Counted from the stretch's first letter, positions 8,785-17,920 are shown. The stretch: 64,000 nucleotides of DNA from Seongchinamella sediminis (GCF_003457605.1 NZ_QRAN01000017.1:1-64000); one strand, 5' to 3'. Notes: generated by a model not told the origin, from the letters alone. Numbers and translations are program-made.

Positions 8785-9891
8785 ATGACAGCAGTACAAA
8801 AAACCACAGCCAGCCGACGCGAGCCCTATGTGATCAAGGCGGATGAACGCGAGGAGCGCTACGCACGCGGCTGGTATGTCATCGGCCACGCCAACAGCGT
8901 CAGCCAGCAACCCCGCGCCCTCAACGTGTTCGGTACCAAACTGGTGGCCTATCGCGGCCAGGAGGATAACCAGGTGCACATCCTCGACGCCTACTGTCCG
9001 CACATGGGCGGCGATCTTTGCGGCGGCGAGGTCAAGGGCGACTCGGTGGTCTGCCCCTTCCACCTGTGGAGCTGGGGTGCCGATGGCGTCTGTGACCACA
9101 TTCCCTACGCCAAAAAGATTCCCGACAAGGCGGTGATCAAGTCCTGGCCGGTGCTGGAGAAAAATGGCCTGGTATTTGTCTGGCAGGACCCGGAGGGTAA
9201 TCCACCGATCGCCGAGCAGGAGCCCGCCACCATGGACGACTGGTACGCCGACGACTGGACCGACTGGGAGATGGAGGCCATCCCCATCCAGACCCTGGGC
9301 CGGGAACTGGTGGACAACATGGCGGACATGGCCCACTTCGGGCCCATCCACTATTCCAGCGTCAAGTCCTTCCGCAACACCATGGAAGGTCACAAGTTCG
9401 TCCAGTACATGGTCGGTGGTCACGAGATTCTCACCGAGGGGGACGAGGGACTGATTACCTCCGTGGCCACCTATGAGGGTCCCGCCTACATGACCACAAC
9501 CATGACCGGGATGATGAACGGCGAGCCGATGGAAGTGCACCTTCTGGTCAGCCACATTCCCACCGATATGAACGAGTTTGTGATCAACTTCGGGGTCATG
9601 ATGAGAAAGGACCCGAATGCCTCCGAGAGCCAGAACCAGGCCATGGTCGAGGAGTACATGACCCGGAATATCGAGTCCTTCCACCAGGATGTCGCGGTGT
9701 GGAACAACAAGTGCATCATCGACAACCCGCTGCTGTGCGACGGCGACGGGCCCATCAACCTGGTACGCAAGTGGTACAGCCAGTTCATGACCAACGTGGA
9801 CGAGATCCAGCCAACCCAGGTCAGGGCGCGTGAACACGTTACCCTGGAGGGCCCCAGCGTGGAAGAAACCCTGGAGAAACTGGGTTTTTGA
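8785..9891 (+). CDS. kshA: KshA-like 3-ketosteroid 9-alpha-hydroxylase, Rieske oxygenase subunit
   Basis: This 368-residue protein has a Rieske [2Fe-2S] domain with the ligands CPH (AYCPHMGG) and CPFH (VVCPFHLWSW), and a catalytic domain with the mononuclear iron motif in NMADMAHFGPIH. Length and domain order fit KshA, which hydroxylates C9 of 3-ketosteroids and so opens ring B together with the reductase KshB. AGGGAG at 8771-8776 favours ATG 8785 over ATG 8779. It lies just downstream of the HsaA-like gene and ends at a strong hairpin, so the two probably form one transcript. KshB is not visible in this window. Confidence 0.82.
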   Translation: MTAVQKTTASRREPYVIKADEREERYARGWYVIGHANSVSQQPRALNVFGTKLVAYRGQEDNQVHILDAYCPHMGGDLCGGEVKGDSVVCPFHLWSWGADGVCDHIPYAKKIPDKAVIKSWPVLEKNGLVFVWQDPEGNPPIAEQEPATMDDWYADDWTDWEMEAIPIQTLGRELVDNMADMAHFGPIHYSSVKSFRNTMEGHKFVQYMVGGHEILTEGDEGLITSVATYEGPAYMTTTMTGMMNGEPMEVHLLVSHIPTDMNEFVINFGVMMRKDPNASESQNQAMVEEYMTRNIESFHQDVAVWNNKCIIDNPLLCDGDGPINLVRKWYSQFMTNVDEIQPTQVRAREHVTLEGPSVEETLEKLGF

Positions 9892-9900
9892 GGGAATGGA

Positions 9901-9940
9901 CCCCGGAACTGTGAGCTGCTTCACATTCCGGGGCAATTTT
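9901..9940 (+). terminator. Hairpin terminator after kshA, containing a CRP-like palindrome
   Basis: CCCCGGAA (9901-9908) pairs with TTCCGGGG (9926-9933), and inside it TGTGA pairs with TCACA around loop GCTGCT. A short CAATTTT follows. The inner part, TGTGAGCTGCTTCACA (9910-9925), also fits the CRP consensus perfectly, so the element may have two uses or the match may be accidental. Confidence 0.65.
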
Positions 9941-9970
9941 CACTGCCATGCAGGACCGGCTGGTCCAGAC

Positions 9971-9976
9971 TATACT
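9971..9976 (+). promoter_or_regulatory. Candidate -10 element for the small basic protein gene
   Basis: TATACT lies 47 bp upstream of the ATG at 10024, with no convincing -35. The CRP-like palindrome centred at about 9917.5 is roughly 65 bp upstream of the expected start point. Short runs of GGTAGTA follow in the leader. Confidence 0.35.
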
Positions 9977-10023
9977 GTATTCACGGTAGTAACGGTAGTA
10001 GCAGTAGAAAACGAGGTTTGACC

Positions 10024-10248
10024 ATGCCAGAACGAGCACAATTTGAAGTCAGGGACGTTGGCAGCGCTTCGGGCGGCGCGGACACTGGCGGCAACAAAAA
10101 GTACATGGGCGTGGAGCGCCGGCGCGCACATCGTCGCACCGGCATGGATCGTCGCACCGACGTGCGCTTTGAACCGGGCAAGGACGACCGCCGCCAGAAT
10201 CACGGCCGTCGCCACGATGACGAGGACGGCTATCGTTTCCTGTCTTGA
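10024..10248 (+). CDS. Small Arg-rich protein of unknown function
   Basis: This 74-residue protein starts at ATG 10024, preceded by a modest GAGG. A Ser/Gly/Ala-rich N-terminus leads to a strongly basic segment with repeated RR pairs (VERRRAHRRTGMDRRTDVRFE and then DDRRQNHGRR) and an acidic tail ending YRFLS. There is no signal peptide or membrane span. I recognise no named domain. The composition would suit nucleic-acid or polyphosphate/phospholipid binding, but nothing here proves it. It is flanked by the kshA terminator and the convergent heme A synthase gene, so it is a stand-alone unit. Confidence 0.65.
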   Translation: MPERAQFEVRDVGSASGGADTGGNKKYMGVERRRAHRRTGMDRRTDVRFEPGKDDRRQNHGRRHDDEDGYRFLS

Positions 10249-10263
10249 TTCAGGCCCGGCACG

Positions 10264-11301
10264 TCAGTGCGTTTGCTTCACCAGCACGTGACTGGCGAAC
10301 AGCGCGGCGCTCAACAGTGCCACCGCGCCAGCCTGGTGGGCCGCGGCCAGCCACACCGGCACGTGCAGCAGCAGCGTGCTGATTCCCATCACAACCTGTA
10401 ACCACAGCGCGGCCAGTAACAGCCCCATGGCCACCCTGCCGCGCCCGTCCAGCCCGTCGCGCCAGGCCAGCCAGGCGAACAGGTGGATGATGCCAAACAA
10501 CAGGTAGGCAAATATCCGGTGGTTGAACTGCACGGTGGTGATGTCCTCGAACATCGCCAGCCAGGCAGGCTCCATGGCATACAGGCCCGCCGGCACGAAA
10601 CTGGTGCCCATGAGTGGCCAGGTATTGTAGGCAAAGCCGGCGCGGATCCCCGCCACCAGGCCGCCGCTGAGAATCATCAGGTAAACCAGCACCACCAGCA
10701 CCCGGGAGAAACCCGCCCGCGGATGCGCGCCGGACCGGCTGCGGAACAACAGGTCGAAAGCCACCCACAGCATGTAGGCGTAGATAATCACCGCCAGCCC
10801 CAGGTGAGCGGTGAGCCGGTACTGGCTCACCCGCGGGTTATCGACAAGCCCGCTCTTGACCATGTACCAGCCGAGCAGCCCCTGCAGGCCGCCGAGCGCA
10901 AACAGTATCCACAGCCTGGGCATGACGCCGGCCCGCACCCTGCCTTTCATGGCGAAAAACACCATGGGCACAAAAAACAGTACGCCAATCAGGCGGCCCA
11001 GCACCCGGTGCAGGTACTCGTACATGAAAATGGACTTGAAACCGTCCAGGTCCATGCCGCGGTTCACCTTCTGGTACTCCGGGAACTGCTTGTACTTGTC
11101 GAAGGTCTCCTGCCAGGCCTCTTCACCAATGGGGGGTATCACCCCCATCAGCGGCTTCCACTCCACCATGGACAGGCCCGACCCGGTGAGGCGGGTCACC
11201 CCGCCCAGCGTGATCATGCCGAAAATCACCGCGGCACAAAGCAGCAACCAGGCGGCTACCTGGCGGTCGTATAGCGCCTGTTGGTGCTGCCCCAGTATCA
11301 C
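10264..11301 (-). CDS. ctaA: Heme A synthase (COX15/CtaA family)
   Basis: This 345-residue protein has eight predicted membrane spans and converts heme O to heme A for cytochrome c oxidase. Family motifs include GGVTRLTGSGLSM and the proposed heme ligand region EYLHRVLGRLIG. Later His-bearing helices (RLTAHLGLA, QFNHRIFAY, AAAHQAGA) are also present. Length fits the COX15-like branch. It starts with GTG at 11301 and overlaps the thiolase stop by 4 bases (GTGA). It is therefore co-translated with a thiolase, away from any cytochrome oxidase genes, which is unusual. Confidence 0.92.
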   Translation of the reverse strand: MILGQHQQALYDRQVAAWLLLCAAVIFGMITLGGVTRLTGSGLSMVEWKPLMGVIPPIGEEAWQETFDKYKQFPEYQKVNRGMDLDGFKSIFMYEYLHRVLGRLIGVLFFVPMVFFAMKGRVRAGVMPRLWILFALGGLQGLLGWYMVKSGLVDNPRVSQYRLTAHLGLAVIIYAYMLWVAFDLLFRSRSGAHPRAGFSRVLVVLVYLMILSGGLVAGIRAGFAYNTWPLMGTSFVPAGLYAMEPAWLAMFEDITTVQFNHRIFAYLLFGIIHLFAWLAWRDGLDGRGRVAMGLLLAALWLQVVMGISTLLLHVPVWLAAAHQAGAVALLSAALFASHVLVKQTH

Positions 11302-12482
11302 AGGCGTTCAAACAGGGCCGCGATGCCCTGGCCGCCGCCGATGCACATGGTAGATACCGCATAGCGGCCGCCAGTACGCTCCAGTTCATACAGCGCCTTG
11401 ACCGTGATAAGCGCGCCGGTGGCGCCAATCGGATGGCCCAGGGAAATGCCGGAACCGTTGGGGTTCACTTTCGCCGGGTCCAGGCCCAACTCCTTCACCA
11501 CCGACAGCGCCTGGGCGGCAAAGGCCTCGTTACACTCCCAGATATCCACCTCGTCCTGGGCCACGCCAGTCTTCTCCAGCAGTTTGCGTACCGCCGGTGC
11601 CGGGCCAATACCCATAATCGACGGGTCGACCCCCGCCAGGGCGTAACCGACCAGCCGCGCCATGGGCTTGAGGCCACGCGCCTCGGCAGCGCCTTTTTCC
11701 ATCATCACCAGTGCCGCGGCGGCGTCATTGATACCGGAGGCGTTGCCGGCGGTGACCGTACCGTCCTTCTTGAAGGCGGCGCGCAACCCGGCCATGCTTT
11801 CCTGGGTGGCATCCATACGCACATGCTCGTCCTGGTCGAACACGGTGACGCCTTTACGGGTCTTGATCTCGATGGGCAGGATTTGCTCCCTGAAATAGCC
11901 GCCCTCGATAGCGCGCTGGGCCCGGCGGTGGCTCTCCGCCGCCAGTTCATCCTGTTCCTCGCGGCTGACGCTGTACTTCTCAGCCAGGTTTTCGGCGGTA
12001 ATACCCATGTGGGTATCGCCCATGGGGCAGGTCAGGGCCCCCATCATCGGGTCCTCCATGGTGGCATCACCCATGCGGGCGCCGAAGCGGGCTTTGGGCA
12101 GCCAGTAGGGCACCCGGGTCATGGATTCGGCGCCGCCGGCGACCACCGCGTCACAATCGCCGAGCAACACCATCTGGGCGGCGGAAATCACCGCCTGCAG
12201 GCCGGAGCCACAGAGGCGGTTGACCGTCAGCGCAGGGGTCTCGATGGGCAGGCCGCCCTTGAGCGCGGCAACCCGGCCCATGTACATGTCGCGACGATCG
12301 CTGTGGGTGACCGAGCCAATGACACAGTGACCGATATCCTCACCCTGCAGGCCGGAGCGCTTCACCGCCTCGGCGACCACCTGGCCGGCCAGCTCGGTTG
12401 GGGGCACATCTTTCAAACTGCCGCCAAAATCGGCGATAGCGGTGCGAACACCACTCAAAACAACTACTTCACGCTCACTCAT
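11298..12482 (-). CDS. Thiolase family acetyl-CoA C-acyltransferase
   Basis: This 394-residue thiolase has the acyl-accepting Cys in NRLCGSGLQ, the His in SLGHPIGATGA, and the C-terminal Cys in MCIGGGQG. It condenses two acetyl-CoA or cleaves 3-ketoacyl-CoA. The upstream acetoacetyl-CoA synthetase (84-bp gap) suggests the direction acetoacetate to acetoacetyl-CoA to two acetyl-CoA. The downstream ctaA overlaps by 4 bases. Substrate length preference (PhaA/AtoB or BktB/FadA type) cannot be read from the sequence alone. Confidence 0.92.
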   Translation of the reverse strand: MSEREVVVLSGVRTAIADFGGSLKDVPPTELAGQVVAEAVKRSGLQGEDIGHCVIGSVTHSDRRDMYMGRVAALKGGLPIETPALTVNRLCGSGLQAVISAAQMVLLGDCDAVVAGGAESMTRVPYWLPKARFGARMGDATMEDPMMGALTCPMGDTHMGITAENLAEKYSVSREEQDELAAESHRRAQRAIEGGYFREQILPIEIKTRKGVTVFDQDEHVRMDATQESMAGLRAAFKKDGTVTAGNASGINDAAAALVMMEKGAAEARGLKPMARLVGYALAGVDPSIMGIGPAPAVRKLLEKTGVAQDEVDIWECNEAFAAQALSVVKELGLDPAKVNPNGSGISLGHPIGATGALITVKALYELERTGGRYAVSTMCIGGGQGIAALFERL

Positions 12483-12566
12483 CGAGACTCTCCGGGTTTT
12501 CTGTCAATACAACTCTCAAAACGCGGACGCAACTTTACCAGAACCCCCGCGGGAAAACAGGCCCGC

Positions 12567-14516
12567 TCAGGCCTGTAACTCGGGCAGATCACGGTACAGT
12601 TCCAGGGCCTCGGGGTTGGCCAGGGCATCGGTGTTCTTCACCGGCCGGTTGTGGACCACGTTGCGCACCGCCAGTTCGACGATCTTGCCGCTGATGGTGC
12701 GGGGAATATCGCTCACCTGGACAATGACCGCGGGCACATGGCGCGGGGTGGTATGGTCGCGGATCGACTGGCGAATCCGGGCCTGCAGCGCCGCGTCCAG
12801 GCTGAGCCCCTCGCGCAGCACCACGAACAGCACCACGCGCACGTCGTCCTGCCACTGCTGGCCAATAACGATGCTCTCCACCACCTCTTCCACCCGCTCG
12901 ACCTGGCGGTAGATTTCCGCCGTGCCGATACGCACCCCACCGGGATTGAGCACCGCGTCGGAGCGGCCGTGGATCACAAAACCACCGTGTTCGGTGATCT
13001 CGCCGTAGTCGCCGTGGGCCCAGACGTTGGGGTAGGTATCGAAGTAGGCGCTGTGGTATTTGCTGCCATCGGGGTCGTTCCAGAAGCCGATGGGGGCACA
13101 GGGAAAGGGCCGCGTGCAGACCAGTTCGCCCTTCTCCTGGCGCACTGGCTGGCCCTCATCGTTCCAGATCTCCACCGCCATACCCAGTCCCGCCGCCTGG
13201 ATTTCGCCGGTGTAAACCGGCAGCGTCGGGCAGCCTCCAACAAAGCAGGAGAGAATATCGGTACCCCCGGAAATGCTTGACAGGCAGACATCCTGCTTGA
13301 AGTCCCGGTAAACGTACTCGAAGCTCTCGTGGGACAGTGGCGATCCGGTGGACAGTATGGTGCGCAGGGTGCCCAGGTCGTGGCTGCGGGCCGGCTTGTG
13401 GCCGGCCTTTTCCAGGGCGGCAATAAATTTGGCGCTGGTGCCGAACACGCTGATCCCCTCCCGGTCGATCGCGTCCAGCAGCAGCCGCCCGTCATCGGCG
13501 AAGGGCGAGCCGTCGTAGAGCACCAGGGTGGCCCCGCTTGCCAGGCCGGAAACCAGCCAGTTCCACATCATCCAGCCACAGGTGGTGAAATAGAAGAACA
13601 CGTCGTCGCGGGACAGGTCGGCGTGCAGGCGATGCTCCTTGAGATGCTGCAGCAAGGTGCCGCCGGCACCGTGGACGATGCACTTGGGGACACCGGTGGT
13701 GCCCGATGAATACATGATGTACAGCGGATGGTCGAAGGGCTGGCGGACAAACTCCGGTTCGCTCGCCCGGGCGTCGAGGAACGCGGGAAACAGCACCGCG
13801 CCGTCGATGGCGCTGATGTCTGGCGCTGCCTCCAGCAGAGGCACCACTACCACCTGCTCGATGCTGTCAATCTGCTCGCGGATCGCCGCCACCCGCGCCA
13901 GTGAATCGCAGCGCTTGCCGTTGTAGAGGTAGCCGTCGGCGGCGAACAGCACCCGCGGCCGGATCTGGCCGAAGCGATCCATCACCCCGTTGATGCCGAA
14001 GTCCGGTGAGCAGGACGACCACACCGCCCCCAGGCTGGTGGCCGCCAGCATGGCGACCACGGTCTCGGAGATATTGGGCAGAAAGCCCGCCACCCTGTCA
14101 CCTGGCTCCACCCCCAGCGCGCGCAGCGCCGACGCCAGCTGCGCCACCTGCCGGTACAGCTCGCGGTAGCTCAGCTCCCGGCGCTCGCCATTTTCCAGCA
14201 GTGATACCAGGGCGACGCGTTCATCGCGGTAACGCAGCAGGTTCTCGGCGAAATTGAGCCGGGTACTGGGGAACCAGCGTGCGCCCGGAAACCGATCGCC
14301 GTCTACCAGCACCGGCTCACGGTCGCCCTCGGCCACCACCTCGCCGAAGCGCCACAGGGCCTGCCAGAATTGTTCCGGCTGGTCCACCGACCAGCGGTGC
14401 AGATCGGCGTAGGTTTCGCCCACCGCGAATCCCTCGGCCTTGAGTTCATCCCGGAACCGGGTGATTAGGGCGCTGGCAATGCGTTGCGGATCGGGCTGCC
14501 ACAATGGCTGGTTCAT
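12567..14516 (-). CDS. Acetoacetyl-CoA synthetase
   Basis: This 649-residue AMP-forming ligase activates acetoacetate to its CoA thioester. It has the adenylate-forming signature [18 protein letters not shown], the AACS-specific region [10 protein letters not shown], and C-terminal motifs ([32 protein letters not shown] with the catalytic Lys). GGGAG in the leader fits ATG 14516 better than an earlier in-frame ATG at 14549. It is transcribed away from a LysR regulator gene 110 bp away, and is followed by the thiolase that would complete ketone-body use. Confidence 0.92.
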   Translation of the reverse strand: MNQPLWQPDPQRIASALITRFRDELKAEGFAVGETYADLHRWSVDQPEQFWQALWRFGEVVAEGDREPVLVDGDRFPGARWFPSTRLNFAENLLRYRDERVALVSLLENGERRELSYRELYRQVAQLASALRALGVEPGDRVAGFLPNISETVVAMLAATSLGAVWSSCSPDFGINGVMDRFGQIRPRVLFAADGYLYNGKRCDSLARVAAIREQIDSIEQVVVVPLLEAAPDISAIDGAVLFPAFLDARASEPEFVRQPFDHPLYIMYSSGTTGVPKCIVHGAGGTLLQHLKEHRLHADLSRDDVFFYFTTCGWMMWNWLVSGLASGATLVLYDGSPFADDGRLLLDAIDREGISVFGTSAKFIAALEKAGHKPARSHDLGTLRTILSTGSPLSHESFEYVYRDFKQDVCLSSISGGTDILSCFVGGCPTLPVYTGEIQAAGLGMAVEIWNDEGQPVRQEKGELVCTRPFPCAPIGFWNDPDGSKYHSAYFDTYPNVWAHGDYGEITEHGGFVIHGRSDAVLNPGGVRIGTAEIYRQVERVEEVVESIVIGQQWQDDVRVVLFVVLREGLSLDAALQARIRQSIRDHTTPRHVPAVIVQVSDIPRTISGKIVELAVRNVVHNRPVKNTDALANPEALELYRDLPELQA

Positions 14517-14626
14517 AACTTTATCTCCCTGGGGCCGGTACACACTCAATGCATTGATTGCGCAATATGCGTCATCATCATATATTGATCAAATTGAATA
14601 TATGGATTATTTATTCTGTTTTATTT
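14517..14626. promoter_or_regulatory. Divergent aacS / lysR control region
   Basis: This 110-bp AT-rich gap holds a perfect palindrome ATTGCGCAAT (14557-14566) and TTGATCAA (14585-14592). LysR regulators usually bind such intergenic dyads and repress their own gene while activating the divergent one. Assignment of either dyad as the operator is inference. Confidence 0.45.
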
Positions 14627-15523
14627 ATGAATATCACACTGCGCCAACTGCGGGCATTTGTCACCCTCGCCCGCAGCCACTCCTTCGCCGAGGCGGCGGA
14701 CCTGCTGCATGTGTCCCAGTCGGCCCTCAGCGTGAGCATCAAGAAAATGGAGCAGGAAGCCGGCGGCAAGCTGTTTTCCCGCTCCACCCGTTCACTGGAA
14801 TTGAGCCCCGAGGGCCGGAGCTTCCTGCCCTCCGCCCGCCGCCTGCTGGCGGACTGGGACCAGGCCTTCGACGACCTGGGGCGCAGCTTCAGCCTGCAGC
14901 AGGGCAAAGTCAGTGTCGCGGTCATGCCCTCCTTGGCCATGAACCAGTTTCCCGAGGCCCTGGCCGCTTTCCAGCGCGCCTACCCCACCCTCAATATCGG
15001 CGTCGAGGATGTGGTCATGGAGGCCACCATCGAGGCGGTACGCAGCGGCCAGGTGGACCTGGGCATCACCTTTGAACCGGAACAGCTGGATGGCGTGGAT
15101 TTCACCCCGCTGTTCCCCGATCGCTGGATAGCCCTGGTCCATCGGGACTCGGCGCTGGCCGCAGCGCCGCGGCTGGACTGGCAGCAACTGGTGCAGCAGC
15201 CTTTCATCGCCATGAACCGGGGTTCCTGGTCGCGGGCGACCACCGAGGCGGCGATGGCCGCGGTGGGGGTCAGCCCCGGGCAGCTGTTGGAGGCCCACCA
15301 GCTGGCCACCATCGGCCGCATGGTGTCGGTGGGGCTGGGGGTGGCCGTGGTCCCCCAGCTGTGCCGCCAGCAGATGGAGTCGCTGGGCATTCTGTGCAAG
15401 CCCCTGGACGGCCCGGCCATTGAGCGCCAGGTAGGCATCTTTACCCGCAGGCGCCACGGCCTGTCGCGCCCGGCCCAGGCCCTGGTCCAGCACCTGCGGC
15501 AACATTTCCGCGCGGGGCTGTAG
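14627..15523 (+). CDS. LysR-family transcriptional regulator
   Basis: This 298-residue protein has an N-terminal winged helix-turn-helix (about 1-60, MNITLRQLRAFVTLARSHS, then FAEAADLLHVSQSALSVSI) and a LysR substrate-binding domain (about 90-295). ATG 14627 places the conserved LRQLRAF segment at the N-terminus; the further upstream in-frame ATG would add an AT-rich tail with no homology. No clear ribosome site precedes it. It is divergent from acetoacetyl-CoA synthetase and probably controls the aacS-thiolase-ctaA operon, perhaps in response to acetoacetate or hydroxybutyrate. Confidence 0.9.
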   Translation: MNITLRQLRAFVTLARSHSFAEAADLLHVSQSALSVSIKKMEQEAGGKLFSRSTRSLELSPEGRSFLPSARRLLADWDQAFDDLGRSFSLQQGKVSVAVMPSLAMNQFPEALAAFQRAYPTLNIGVEDVVMEATIEAVRSGQVDLGITFEPEQLDGVDFTPLFPDRWIALVHRDSALAAAPRLDWQQLVQQPFIAMNRGSWSRATTEAAMAAVGVSPGQLLEAHQLATIGRMVSVGLGVAVVPQLCRQQMESLGILCKPLDGPAIERQVGIFTRRRHGLSRPAQALVQHLRQHFRAGL

Positions 15524-15582
15524 CGGCGGCCGCAACTGGCGTAGAATTCGCCTCCCCCTGAACCCGGACCCGCGACCCGACC

Positions 15583-17469
15583 ATGCCCCTGCTTAAACTC
15601 GACAAGGCCAGCCTCCACTACGGCACCCAGGTACTGCTGGACGAGGTGGAACTGAGCATTACCCGCGGCGACAAACTGGGCCTGCTGGGCCGCAACGGCG
15701 CCGGCAAGACCACCCTGCTGAAGGTACTGGCGGGGGAGCAGGCCCTGGACAGCGGCGAGCGCTGGCTGCGTCCCGGCACCCGACTCGCCCGGCTGCAGCA
15801 AACCCTGCCCCAGGCCGACGACCTGACGGTCTACGACGTGGTCGCCGGCGGCCTGGAAGAAGCCGGCGAGCTGCTGGCCCGGTACCACCACCTGGTCCAG
15901 GGCGAGGACATGGACGCCCTGGCCCGGGTGCAACACAAACTGGAGGCGGTGGATGGCTGGAACCTGCAGCAGCGGGTGGAAACCACCCTCAGCCAGCTGC
16001 AACTGCCCGCTGACGCCAGTATGCGCGACCTGTCCGGGGGCTGGCGCCGGCGGGTAGCCCTGGCCCGCGCCCTGGTCAGCGAACCCGATATCCTGCTGCT
16101 GGACGAGCCCACCAACCACCTGGACATCCCGGCCATCGCCTGGCTGGAAGAACAGCTGCGCAACTATCGCGGCAGCCTGATCCTCATTACCCACGACCGG
16201 CGCTTCCTGCAAAACGTGGTCAACTGCATCGCCGAGCTGGACCGGGGACACCTGAGCCTGTGGCGCGGCGATTACCGCGGCTTCCTGCGCCACCGCGAAC
16301 AGGAGTTGGCGGCGGAGGAGCGGGCCAATGAGCTGTTCGACAAAAAGCTGGCCCAGGAGGAAGCCTGGATTCGCCAGGGGATCAAGGCCCGGCGCACCCG
16401 CAACGAGGGCCGGGTACGGGCACTGAAGGCCATGCGGGATGAGCGCAGCCAGCGACGCGAGCGCCAGGGCAGGGCCGATTTCGGTGTGGAAGAGGCGTCC
16501 CGCTCGGGCAAGATCGTGGCGGAGCTGCAGGGGGTCAGTCACGCCTTTGACGACAAGGTTATCCTGCGCGACTTCAGCACCATTATCCAGCGCGGTGACC
16601 GCATCGGCATCGTCGGCCCCAACGGGGCCGGCAAATCCACCCTGGTCAGGATCCTGCTGGGGCAGCTGGAACCCGATGCCGGCACCGTCAAACTGGGCAG
16701 CAAGCTGGAAATCGCCTACTCGGACCAGCTCCGGGACCAGCTCGACCCGGAGAAAAACCTGATCGACAACGTCTGCGGTGGCCAGGACTTTATCGAGATC
16801 AACGGCAAGCGCCGTCACGCCATCTCCTACCTCGGCGACTTCCTGTTCAGCCCGGAACGGGTGCGCACCCCGGCCAAGGCCCTGTCCGGCGGTGAGCAGA
16901 ACCGGGCGATTCTCGCCCGCCTGTTCAGCAGGCCGGCCAATATGCTGGTGCTGGACGAACCCACTAACGACCTGGACATCGAGACCCTGGAGCTGCTGGA
17001 AGAGATCCTGCTCAGCTTCGAGGGCACGGTGCTGCTGGTCTCCCACGACCGGGAGTTCATGGACAACGTGGTGACCAGCCTGCTGGTGCTCACGGGCAAT
17101 GGCGAGGTAGAGGAGCAGGCCGGCGGTTACAGCGACTGGGAAGCCCGCGGTGGCCGGCTGCAGGACGCAGCGAGCCAGGCAGCCGACCAGAGGCCGCCGG
17201 CCGTGGCGGCACCAGAACCCGCTGCCACCAGGACGCAGCCCGAACCCCGCAAACGCAAACTGTCCTACAAGGACCAGCGCGAGCTGGACGCCCTGCCGGC
17301 GCGCATCGAGTCACTGGAAGCGGAGCAGGCCGGGCTGGAAGTACAAATGTCGGACCCCGGTTTTTACCAGCAGGAGCACACCGTCGTGCAGGCGGTGCTG
17401 GACGAAGCGGCGCGGATCGAGGCCGAGCTGGAGCAGGCGCTGGAGCGCTGGGCGGAACTGGAGGGCTAA
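15583..17469 (+). CDS. uup: ABC-F ATPase Uup
   Basis: This 628-residue soluble protein has two ABC ATPase domains (Walker A GRNGAGKTT and GPNGAGKST; signatures LSGGWRRRVALARAL and LSGGEQNRAILARL; Walker B LLLDEPTNHLD and LVLDEPTNDLD). A linker with the P-site tRNA-interaction motif separates them, and a C-terminal coiled coil (about 545-628, after an Ala/Pro-rich spacer) is typical of Uup. ABC-F proteins act on ribosomes; Uup also affects transposon excision in E. coli. There is no membrane domain. A possible -10 TAGAAT lies 36 bp before the ATG. Confidence 0.92.
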   Translation: MPLLKLDKASLHYGTQVLLDEVELSITRGDKLGLLGRNGAGKTTLLKVLAGEQALDSGERWLRPGTRLARLQQTLPQADDLTVYDVVAGGLEEAGELLARYHHLVQGEDMDALARVQHKLEAVDGWNLQQRVETTLSQLQLPADASMRDLSGGWRRRVALARALVSEPDILLLDEPTNHLDIPAIAWLEEQLRNYRGSLILITHDRRFLQNVVNCIAELDRGHLSLWRGDYRGFLRHREQELAAEERANELFDKKLAQEEAWIRQGIKARRTRNEGRVRALKAMRDERSQRRERQGRADFGVEEASRSGKIVAELQGVSHAFDDKVILRDFSTIIQRGDRIGIVGPNGAGKSTLVRILLGQLEPDAGTVKLGSKLEIAYSDQLRDQLDPEKNLIDNVCGGQDFIEINGKRRHAISYLGDFLFSPERVRTPAKALSGGEQNRAILARLFSRPANMLVLDEPTNDLDIETLELLEEILLSFEGTVLLVSHDREFMDNVVTSLLVLTGNGEVEEQAGGYSDWEARGGRLQDAASQAADQRPPAVAAPEPAATRTQPEPRKRKLSYKDQRELDALPARIESLEAEQAGLEVQMSDPGFYQQEHTVVQAVLDEAARIEAELEQALERWAELEG

Positions 17470-17851
17470 GCGCAGCTATAACCGTTCGGGCCTGACATTC
17501 AATGCCCGAATGACGGTGTCCGCATTCGCCTCGACGGAGTCATTATGCAGACCTTATTCAGGCTGTATTCGAGGTCCGGTTTGGGGCTGCCAGAAGCTGC
17601 CTGTCATTAACGCCTGTGGCAGCGGACGCGCGGCAGCCTCCAGCCCCGCCAGGGGCGAATTGGCGCAACTTGTTAGTTTGCGCCCAGCGTGGATAGGCGA
17701 AACGTTTCCGCAGAAACGTGGACGGACAGGGTCTGCTGCCTGAGTGGCCAGTTCAGTGGTTGCTGTGCCCGGAATAGATGCTGGCATGAACCGAATTCCC
17801 TCTCGATGCTGCAGGTACATAGCTTCGCCTGGCAGGTTATTTTGCGTACAT
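17470..17851. other. Non-coding accessory patch between uup and the toxin-antitoxin pair
   Basis: I see no gene here. Several hairpins are visible: TTCGGGC/GCCCGAA (17485-17510), GGCGCAA/TTGCGCC around CTTGTTAGT (17662-17684), and ACGTTTC/GAAACGT (17702-17719). The patch leads into an attC-like hairpin and a lower-GC toxin-antitoxin pair, so it looks like an accessory insertion site rather than ordinary spacer DNA. Confidence 0.45.
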
Positions 17852-17920
17852 TAACACCTCAAGCACCGGCGGCGAAACCGCGCAGAGGTTTTGGCGCCCG
17901 AGCGCCTTGACTTGTTATGT
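17852..17920. repeat. attC-like imperfect hairpin
   Basis: TAACA (17852-17856) pairs with TGTTA (17913-17917). After a two-base unpaired spacer, TCAAG (17859-17863) pairs with CTTGA (17906-17910). An inner AAACC/GGTTT stem (17875-17879 / 17887-17891) closes a 7-base loop, with bulged bases in between. The total length (66-69 bp), the outer AAC/GTT boxes and the inner TCAAGC box resemble integron cassette recombination sites. The right-hand core GTTATGT departs from GTTRRRY at one base. There is no integrase gene in the window. Confidence 0.45.

Noticed and set aside
7366-9936. Very long open frame on the minus strand opposite hsaA/kshA (856 codons)
   Set aside because: It mirrors two clear oxygenase genes in a high-GC region. 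The translation is His/Val/Gly-rich with no domain, and no ribosome site is seen. It is a codon-bias shadow.
14980-17046. 688-codon minus-strand frame opposite uup and the lysR end
   Set aside because: It spans two well-supported plus-strand genes and has a low-complexity Gln/Gly/Val sequence, as expected of an antisense shadow.
17485-17510. Rho-independent terminator after uup
   Set aside because: TTCGGGC/GCCCGAA has a 12-base loop and no T-run, so I treat it as a hairpin only.
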